64,000 nt of DNA from Erpobdella octoculata (lineage: Eukaryota; Annelida; Clitellata; Hirudinida; Erpobdellidae). Positions 54,317 through 64,000 of the stretch are shown one piece after another. The notes beneath the pieces are model-generated. The model made no database searches. It had not been told where the DNA came from and saw nothing but the letters and a program-made list of their open reading frames with translations. Positions within the stretch are counted from its first letter, which is position 1. Each line of letters starts with the position of its first letter. A program made the position numbers and the translations under genes. The stretch lies in contig OZ022243.1 of the NCBI GenBank assembly GCA_963978895.1, positions 14,982,765 through 15,046,764 of the forward strand, given 5' to 3'.

Positions 54317-55525
54317 TCATGTATGTGGGCCTCTCATTTGTCTCATCTTTGGTACAAAAACAGAATAGTAACTAACCATACCGAAAAACGATTTTAACTG
54401 TTTTCTGTCTTTTGGTGGGGGCATTTCTACAATTGCTGTTATCTTTTCTGGGTCTGGTTTTTGGCCTTCTTTGCTGATAATATGACCTAGAAATTTAATC
54501 TCTTTCTTGGCAAAAGAGCACTTGTCCATCTTGACTCTAAAACCAAAATCTGAAATCCGTTTGAATAGTTCAATAACATTCATAATGTGTTCTTCCAATG
54601 TTGTGCCGGTCACAATTACATCGTCCAGGTAAGCCGCACAACCTTTTAACCCTGAAGTTAAATTATCCATTGTTTCCTGGAAAATACCTGGTGCACTTTT
54701 TACTCCAAAAGGAAGTCTCTGGTACTGATATAGACCTTTAGGAGTGTTGATCGTAACGAGCTCTTTTGACGATTCGTCCATTTCCAACTGTAGATATGCA
54801 TCAACAAAATCTACTTGAGTAAACCAAGCTCCTTGGTTTAATTTTGAAAAAATTTCATCCGGTGTTGGAAGTGGATGTTGGTGCATCTCAAGCGCGTCGT
54901 TAAGGCCTGTTTTAAAATCAGCACAGATGCGCACCGTTCCGCTTTTCTTTGGAACAACCACAATCGGTGCCGCCCAGTGACTGTATTCAACCCTTTTAAG
55001 AACTCCTACATTGACTAGTCTTTCAAGTTCCCTAATGGTTATTTCTTTGTAAGCAAAAGGTATCTTTCGTGGTCTGCAAAATTTTGGCTGAGACTCTGAC
55101 TTAAGGAGCAATCTTGCCTTCTTTTTACTGCAATGGCCCAATTCTTCTTTGAAAACATTTGGAAACTCTGTTTGTAAACGAACAGCTAAACTGGTTTCTT
55201 CATGCGAAGGCTTTTCTGCAACAGAACAACAGATTGCATCAAACGCTTTTATCATTGGTGGAGATTGATCCATCCATTCAATTCCTAGAAGTTGTGTTGT
55301 ATTTTTTGCCACAAAACAGCTTCCATTGCCTGTGAATCCTGCGCACGAAAATTTGCTTTGAAATTCACTTAGTACTTGAATTTCAGTACTGTTTGCAGCA
55401 CCAATTTTTGTTGTTGCCTTATCTAGCCTTGGTGAACCAATCTTCACCCAAGTTTTTGTATTGATGATTGTGACATCGGCTCCGGAGTCCAGTTGCATCC
55501 TAATTTTGACATCACCAAATTTCAC
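54317..55525 (-). pseudogene. Gypsy-2 Pol: protease and reverse transcriptase
   Basis: 402 open codons. Protease MQLDSGADVTIINTKTW (DSG triad) and LLGIEWMDQ. RT: FKEELGHCSKKKARLLLK, SHWAAPIVVVPKKSGTVRIC, FTQVDFVDAYLQLEMDE (motif A), LPFGVKSAPGIFQETMDN (motif B), AAYLDDVIVTG (motif C, LDD) and FLGHIISKEG. It ends at a frameshift near 54316, at the start of RNase H. This is the best preserved Gypsy RT of the window. Confidence 0.95.
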
Positions 55526-55534
55526 CGTGGTGTA

Positions 55535-56570
55535 TCATCTATTGGCTGCTATAACTGTTCGCTTGCTGGGAATTGTCTTGACTTGCCGTATTTCGTGTCG
55601 TCTATACGACAGACTTGGACTCCTCCTTAAGCTTGGACTTCTCTTTCTACTGAAAAGTCTTTTGGGACTTTTATCATCAGTTCTGCAGTTGGCAGCAAAA
55701 TGTCCCGGTTTTCCACTGCGAAAACAAACATTTTTGTTTACGGGTGAACCCCGGATTTCTTGGCTGGAAGATTTGGTAGGTGATCTTTCTGAACAGTGAT
55801 TAACCTTACTAACTAAGGTTTCTGAAATCATCATTTGTTCTGTATGTAACAGTTTTATCCTTTCACATTCTTCAATAAGCTCTTGTTCTACCCTGAGCAG
55901 TAATTTGTGCTTAATGTTTAAATATTTCGGATCCTTCAATCCCCATATAAAATGTAAGCACATACTGGCTTCTTTTGTGAAATTTTCCCATTGTGCTTCG
56001 TTGCATAGCCTGTTCACCCTTGTGCCGAATGCCCTGAAAGTCTCTGAGTCCCTTATTTAGACGTTTTCAAAATCAAACCGTCTTTGATGAATGCTTTTTT
56101 TATTACCAAACAGTTTTTCTAGCCAACCTTTTGTCTCCTCATAGCTTAGATTCTCGATTGTTCTTGGCAATATACTACCCTTAAGTAGTGTGTATGCGTT
56201 TTGTTGAAGCTTCCCGGTTAGAGTTGCTCTTTTTTCTGAATCGCTCATTGATTCGCCTCCGACTGACTGAACAGCTTCTTCAAATCACCCAATCCAATCA
56301 GTGAATGTAAGGCCTTGATCTGGATCGTAAACAAATTGCTCAATTTGTTTGTAGAGGTCTGGTCTTACTTCGATGGATTTATTGTCCTGTATCATTGAGA
56401 TTAACTGAAGAAATCTTTTTTCAGTTTCTTCTTTTTCAATTCTCTTTTCTTCTTTTTCTCGAGCTTCCCTTTTAAGTTTTTCTTCTTTTTGTTGAGTCAA
56501 CTGCTCTCGGAGAAGATCCATATGCTGTTGCTGTTGTTGCATCAATGCGATGAGTTGGCTGTTGATATAA
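55535..56570 (-). pseudogene. Gypsy-2 Gag
   Basis: Begins with a Gln-rich stretch and a Lys/Glu coiled coil, then EQFVYDPDQGLTFTDW, the capsid start typical of this Gypsy group. Stops at 56282 (TGA at a Trp position) and 56057. Then come SYEETKGWLEKLFGNKK, FIWGLKDPKYLNIKHKLL and a zinc knuckle CFRSGKPGHFAANC in which the second Cys is Ser. An Arg/Ser-rich tail follows. The next stop at 55535 separates it from the protease frame. Confidence 0.85.
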
Positions 56571-56724
56571 ATAACTTCGACTTTTAACGTTACGAATAGC
56601 TAGAAAGCATATTCCTCTACGTTTACATTGGTGACCTCGACGTATTTACGCATTTTCATCCGTAAATATGTTTTCTGAAGTTATTTGATCACAAGTGACC
56701 GAATTTTTTTTTCTTTTGTGAAAA

Positions 56725-57945
56725 ATGTCTGACACAGAAAAATTCATTGCGATGGGACAAGCTCTGGGCTATTCCGGAGAGGAATTGAAGAATTTTGTCA
56801 AAGAATTAAAAGATGAAGAAAGAGTTAGGAGAATGGAGGAGCGGGAAGAAAAAAAGGCTCAGCAGGAGCAGGAAGATAAAATAGCACAACAAGAACGGGA
56901 AGAGCAGGAAAGAGAACGTGAAGAGCGGGAGAGACAGAGGCAGCACGAGTTAGAACTTAAAAAGTTGGAAATTGAATCTCAAAAACCAAAAGAGAGCAAG
57001 GGGTCAATGGATGGAACAAAGATTCCATATCCAAAGTTCTCGGAAGGTGACGACGTGGACGCGTTTCTTCTCCGTTTTGAGGCATTGGCCACGGCAAATG
57101 ATCACCCAAAAAAGGGTTGGGGAATGCTTCTGGGTTCTCTGCTGAGTGCAAAGACATTGGAAGTGTTTGGCCAACTCAGCGATAGTCAGATGCAGGATTA
57201 CGGGTCGGTAAAAGAGGCACTCCTTCGTCGTTTTGGGAAGTCGGCAGAAGACTACCGCATAAAGTTTCGAGAGTTAAAGCTTGAACCAGAAGAGACTTGG
57301 GAACAGTATCTAGTCCGACTAGATAGTTACAGGCGCTGGGTGGATCTCGCGGGTACAAAAAACTTATTGTTTTTGTTTTTAAAAGAGCAGTTCTTTGGAA
57401 AGTGTCCGTCGGGAATGGCTGAATATTTGTTGGAGAAAGAAAGCGGTGACGTCAATGAGTTAAGTCGCTGGGTCAACAAGTACAATCAAGCTCACCCGGT
57501 CAAAAGCTTGACAAAAGTCGAAAACATAAGCAGGATTAGCGGAAATCGTAGTCAACCAGACATTGACTCGGGAATGGTTGGACCACGCTGTTACAATTGC
57601 AATAAGCTGGGCCATATGGCAAAGGATTGTCATCAAGCTGGACATTTGGCGAGGGACTACAGTCAAGGCACTCAAGCAACTCCAGTCATGTGCCAAGCGC
57701 GTAGAGAGGCCAACTTGACACCACCATGCAAAGATTCTGGAGTAGTGAATGCATGCGCGGTCATGGTGATGGAAGGTAAAATGAATGAGGTCCAATTAAA
57801 ATGTGGCTGCTTTTCACCGGTAATAGCGGATGGTTGTTTTCACTCAGAAGAAAAGTTTAATTTAACCAGAGGGTTTGTGAACAGAAAACCGGTAAAAGTT
57901 TTGAGGGACACTGGCTGTACTTCCATAATGGTAAAGGAATCATAA
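56725..57945 (+). CDS. Gypsy-4 Gag with SCAN-like capsid, zinc knuckle, start of protease
   Basis: 406 codons from an ATG behind the primer-binding site. Residues 30-90 are a Glu/Arg/Gln coiled coil. Residues about 100-260 hold KFSEGDDVDAFLLRFEALA, WGMLLGSLLSAKTLEVFG, DYGSVKEALLRRFGKSAEDY and RIKFRELKLEP with WEQYLVRLDSYRRWV, which is the helical pattern from which the vertebrate SCAN domain is thought to derive. A zinc knuckle CYNCNKLGHMAKDC follows at about 290, with a degenerate second one. The end KVLRDTGCTSIMVKES is the protease active site (DTG), after which a stop at 57943 interrupts. Confidence 0.88.
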   Translation: MSDTEKFIAMGQALGYSGEELKNFVKELKDEERVRRMEEREEKKAQQEQEDKIAQQEREEQEREREERERQRQHELELKKLEIESQKPKESKGSMDGTKIPYPKFSEGDDVDAFLLRFEALATANDHPKKGWGMLLGSLLSAKTLEVFGQLSDSQMQDYGSVKEALLRRFGKSAEDYRIKFRELKLEPEETWEQYLVRLDSYRRWVDLAGTKNLLFLFLKEQFFGKCPSGMAEYLLEKESGDVNELSRWVNKYNQAHPVKSLTKVENISRISGNRSQPDIDSGMVGPRCYNCNKLGHMAKDCHQAGHLARDYSQGTQATPVMCQARREANLTPPCKDSGVVNACAVMVMEGKMNEVQLKCGCFSPVIADGCFHSEEKFNLTRGFVNRKPVKVLRDTGCTSIMVKES

Positions 57946-58595
57946 GTGCACCCGTGTCAGATGACCGGAAGAACAAGACCCTGTGTTTTGATCGACGGCA
58001 CAGTTCGGGTAGCTCCAACAGCAGTGGTAAAAATCAAAACAGTCTGGTTCAGAGGAACCAGAGAGGTTGTGTGCATGAAAAACCTACTTTGCGATCTGGT
58101 GCTGGGAAATGTTGAAGGAGTAAGAAGTTTGGATGCAATGGCTGCAGGAAAACGCTTTGGTCAGAAACTACAGAAACCCGCTCCTAACTACGACAGCACA
58201 CAGAGAAATGATTGGCCAAATTATAGCAAAACGTCGGCAACTCGGATCTGTATCAAAACAAGAAAAGAATCACGTGTGCCACTTCAAAGTTGAGAAATAA
58301 AGTTGAGGCAAAAGTTCAAGCTTTGAATCCGCCAAAACAAAGACCAAGGCTCAATCTTCTGACTAGAGGCCAACATGGAGGGGTGGGGAAAGATGATAAG
58401 TTGAATTCGGCAATCTTCGGAGACGCCCGCCCTATTGACACAACACGCAGAGAGATAGAGATTGAGAATAGGTTTAAAGTAAACTACATCAAAGGCAAGG
58501 AAAACATTGGTGCTGACTTTCTTAGTCGTAAAGAGAGTGACGATGTAATCAGAAATGCTGACGCGTTCCTTTTTTCGAAGAGGGGGGATATGTAA
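57946..58595 (+). pseudogene. Gypsy-4 Pol remnant
   Basis: 57946-58120 continues the protease (RTRPCVLIDGTVRVAP, LLCDLVLGNVEGV). Then a spacer shared with 19790-19860. 58290-58595 ends VNYIKGKENIGADFLSRKES, the C-terminal signature of RNase H, followed within 20 codons by the stop and polypurine tract. RT is deleted and no integrase follows. Confidence 0.75.
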
Positions 58596-58683
58596 GATGA
58601 AGATGGTTCATCTTACGTATTTTCGTGATATTTGTTTATTTTATTTTATTATGTGTGCATTTTATAATGATTGGATATGTTAA

Positions 58684-58711
58684 AACAATAAGTCATTTAT
58701 GTATGTATATG

Positions 58712-58764
<53 letters not shown>

Positions 58765-58857
58765 GTATATGTATATATGTATATTTGTGCTCTTGTGACA
58801 TTGTGTGTGCATATAATTTTTTTATCTTTAATATATATATATATATATATATATATT
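58684..58857. repeat. TATG/TA-rich DNA with (TA)n
   Basis: (TA)n at 58717-58758 and 58831-58856 with TGTG-rich DNA between. Confidence 0.9.
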
Positions 58858-61404
<2,547 letters not shown>

Positions 61405-61745
61405 ATTTTTAAGACATTTTTAAAACCAGGTTTCATATCAAAATTGGGTCAGGTTGCTAAACTAGGAGATTACCTATAGTATATAAATGGTAAAGGTGGA
61501 GAATAGCATCATAAATTATTTCTGGTGTTTTTAATTATATTTTAATAATAAAATTAATATAATTTAAAAGAGACATTTTTAAGACATTTTTAAAACCAGG
61601 TTTCAGATCAAAATTGAGCCAGGTTGCTAAACTAGGAGATTACCTATAGTATATAAATGGTAAAGGTGGAGAATAGCATCATAGATTATTTCTGGTGTTT
61701 TTAATTAAATTCTAAAATAAAATTAATATAATTTAAAAGAGAAAT
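61405..61745. repeat. Two tandem copies of a 170-bp unit
   Basis: TTTTTAAGACATTTTTAAAA and the following sequence through CTGGTGTTTTTAATTA occur twice in a row with only a few differences. A weaker relative lies near 63590-63650. Confidence 0.9.
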
Positions 61746-61973
61746 AATTTAATTAGTTTTTTTTCGAATTATGTTAAAAAAAAGTTAAGGACAGATAATC
61801 ATCAGGTAGTAGCTATAAAAAAAACTTATAAACAAAAAACTAAAGGTGAAGTGAAATGAAATGTAAAAAAATTATTTGTGCGAGTTTATATAAATTATTT
61901 GTACAAAAAAATGATTGCTTAATTTCAAAACAACTATAAAATATTCAAAAAATATTAGAAATTGAATCGAGAG

Positions 61974-63330
61974 CAGGGTTGTTAAGAGCGGTAGCGCCGC
62001 GCTACCGCTACTGTAGCGGCGCTGTTTTTAAGATAACGGTAGCGGCGCTACTATTGGCTGACAAGATGGTTGATGGTAGCGCCGCTACATTTTTTAGCTG
62101 TTCTCTACCGCTACTTTTATTGAAAAACAAAATATGTTTTTATATCAATTAAATGATTTCCCATGTATTTAGTTTTTATTTGAAGTATGCATGAAATCTG
62201 AATCTGGTTAATTGATCGACGAGCGTAAGCATCTCTTTGAAATGTGGAACCTCATTGAAGCGTAGCAGAAGTGGTATACCGGGTGTTAGTGATGTTTTGA
62301 GGTGTAAGGTATCTGGCTTTCTGAGTGTGTATAAACCTACAGTTTGTACGAACAGTTCAAGGCAGTTTTTTTAAACTTTTCATTCAATTGTCATTGAAAG
62401 GCTCGTTTGATCTTAAGATCTTGACGTTATTTTTGTCCAGTTGTTTTATTTACTGCATGTGACGAATGAAATTGTTGTAATATTACTACCATGTCCTCTA
62501 CAAACTTGTTGATTGCTCGAGGCATGTGTGTCTTTGAAGCGTGGCTTTTTAGTAGTTTTTACTGTTAAATGATCGATGCCAGATTTGATATAGCGGGCAT
62601 GCGTGATGCTTTGACGTGTTTGTAGTCTCTGGTGAATGTGTACATATACGATTTACAAAAACAGTAGAATATAATTTTTCTTGTGCTGTTTCAACTTTTC
62701 CTTCGTTATCGCATACTTATCGAACTTAAAATCTATAAGTTATTTCTTGTCTAGTTGTTTTTTCATAGTTTGTTGGAAAAAAGTCGTTATCTTACCGCAT
62801 AGAAGGTACAAGATGTCAAAAACCAAAAAACCAAGTGGGGATAATGCTAAAAAGTCTGGTGAAATCGATCGTGTAGGACGGATTTGCGTACCACCGGAGG
62901 GAAATTCTCTATATCATAGTCTGCATTGTCCAGCCGATGCACAAGGAAAGAATATTTCGTCTGGCAACAAGTCAAAATTTAATTTGAAGAAGCACATGAC
63001 GGTTTGTAACTGATTTGCACAATTTATTCAAGTTAGGTTTTTACTCTTAGCTTGTGCACTTGTGCAGTAGACGTGACCAAGGCAGAGCCGGACTGGCAGA
63101 CACAGGGAACAAGCGGGAATAACAAATTTGGGGCGCAATATGACCAGAAGGCGAATTTATCGCAAGTATAATACTGTTGATGTCAATAAAAATCATGTAC
63201 GGGTTGTTGGTGCTACTTTGTAACTTTTTACGAGTCCTCAGCAACGGTAGCGATAGCGACGCTACTTATAAATTTCAGTAGCGGTAGCGAAGAGCGGCGC
63301 TACTTTGAACAAGTAGCGTTAACAACCCTG
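61974..63330 (+). mobile_element. hAT-E, non-autonomous hAT element
   Basis: Termini CAGGGTTGTTAAGAGCGG at 61974 and, inverted, CAGGGTTGTTAACGC ending at 63330. Flanks ATCGAGAG (61966-61973 and 63331-63338) are a perfect 8-bp target duplication. Both ends hold GC-rich AGCGGTAGCGCCGCTAC words that can fold back, strikingly different from the AT-rich surroundings. Confidence 0.93.
62812..63013 (+). pseudogene. hAT-E first exon with BED-like zinc finger
   Basis: From ATG 62812: MSKTKKPSGDNAKKSGEID, then CPADAQGKNISSGNKSKFN and LKKHMTVC. The end resembles the second half of a BED finger (F-N-L-x-x-H-x4-C). It is followed by a possible donor (AC/TGATTT is not a good one). The rest of the transposase is absent. 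Confidence 0.5.
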
Positions 63331-63338
63331 ATCGAGAG

Positions 63339-64000
63339 ATAGGATGCGAAACCCTGTATAACCAAGGGCTAGGCTAGGCTAGATGGTTTTCGTTGAGATG
63401 CCCGTAATATAATTTTCCTAAAAGTATTAGGAATGACTCATGTTATTCTGACTGCACGATTGATATTTTTTCTTGTAACTGTTGCACTTTTTTTTGCACA
63501 TAATGTTATTTCTGTTTTGCCTTTGGTCACTTTCTCGATATAATTTTTTACAGAAAAATTAATAAACTGGTTGGATAATTAAATTGGAAAAATGGGTAAT
63601 CATGTAGAATAGTACCAGAAATTATTTTCGGTGTTTTTAATTATTTTTCCGTAATAATAATTATATATTTCTAATCACAATAATAACTCCAATTTAATGA
63701 TCCAAGCAGTTTATTAATTTTTGATAATAAAATTTTCTCGGAAACTCACGAAACGCGCAAGAGAACAGCAACAAAAACTATGAATATCGAAGTCAAACAG
63801 AAATTACTATTTATAGCGCAGACAAGAAATATTTACAGCGCTTAAAAAAAAATTATTAGCAAAAGTAACACAAAAAATAGTATTCACGCAGTCAAAATAA
63901 CATTATTTACAAAAAAAATTTAAGTTTATTTAAGTCCGAACTGTTCTTCATAGAATGTTAAACGCGATAGTTTTCAATTAAGGCACACAAATTAATTCAT
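63339..64000. other. Non-coding, no recognised feature
   Basis: AT-rich; short direct repeat GGCTAGGCTAGGCTAG at 63366. No reading frame or element end seen. Confidence 0.5.

Larger units (their letters stand above)
52230..56570 (-). mobile_element. Gypsy-2, Ty3/Gypsy element, 5' end missing
   Basis: Minus strand: gag from 56570, pol, then a polypurine tract AAAGAGAGGGAGG (about 52262-52250) and LTR start TGTTATATATATATG running into (TA)n. The 5' LTR and gag start are replaced by Gypsy-4 at about 56570. All enzymatic domains are recognisable, interrupted by point stops and one larger frameshift. Confidence 0.9.
56571..58683 (+). mobile_element. Gypsy-4, LTR element with SCAN-like Gag, internally deleted
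   Basis: A 5' LTR remnant (56571 to about 56633) and a primer-binding site TTGGTGACCTCGACG precede gag. The 3' end has a polypurine tract GAAGAGGGGGGATA (58577-58590) and LTR start TGTAAGATGAAGATGG at 58591, cut by TA-rich DNA. RT and integrase are deleted. Confidence 0.85.

Noticed and set aside
52264..56545. Recoded TGA (Trp or selenocysteine) in Gypsy-2
   Set aside because: TGG is used normally in the same frames and other stops and frameshifts are present; simple decay explains it.

Overview
The window is nuclear DNA of an invertebrate animal: AT-rich, with spliced genes, very long (TA)n and (CATA)n microsatellites, and dense layers of transposable elements. The species cannot be named from the sequence; a cnidarian- or mollusc-like aquatic invertebrate is a guess. 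The one host gene I recognise lies on the minus strand. It is a five-exon ZMAT2/Snu23 gene (a spliceosomal zinc-finger protein). Exons 1-4 are at 51951-50429 and the last coding exon at 26883-26740, so the last intron is about 23.5 kb and is filled with transposons.

1-12.3 kb: small foldback repeats, a decayed hAT transposase, an acidic ORF beside an LTR, an inverted pair of tRNA-derived SINE heads, then two head-to-tail Penelope-like elements (PLE-A, PLE-C). 12.2-19.8 kb: one (CATA)n tract split by two hAT elements, hAT-B (itself carrying an apparently intact two-ORF CR1-like retrotransposon) and hAT-A. 19.8-26.3 kb: LTR-element remnants, a duplicated nuclease-like retroelement piece, a PLE 5' segment with a hammerhead ribozyme, and a hAT relic (hAT-D) split by a CR1-like copy.

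26.7-52 kb is ZMAT2. Its last intron holds a SINE, an LTR element collapsed to two LTRs, Gypsy-1 interrupted by hAT-C (itself interrupted by a small element, NA-1), PLE-B, PLE-D, RTE-like and Daphne/Rex1-like LINE relics, Gypsy-3 and a piggyBac-like element. Intron 2 is almost entirely an approximately 30-bp tandem repeat copied from the exon 2 splice donor, giving about 27 decoy 5' splice sites. 52-59 kb: Gypsy-2 (minus) and a Gypsy-4 with a SCAN-like Gag (plus). 59-64 kb: largely non-coding, with hAT-E at 61974-63330.

Three patterns stand out. (1) The decoy-donor array inside the gene of a splicing factor. (2) PLEs that all end in (TA)n, carry hammerhead ribozymes with compensating stem I changes, and share a previously unfamiliar C-terminal tail of the form NIT-x-RR-x-R. 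(3) Boundaries can be read to the base for several elements (8-bp or TTAA target duplications), so the insertion order can be reconstructed. Several frameshifts, including one in ZMAT2 exon 3, are one-base changes in T runs and may be consensus errors of the assembly.
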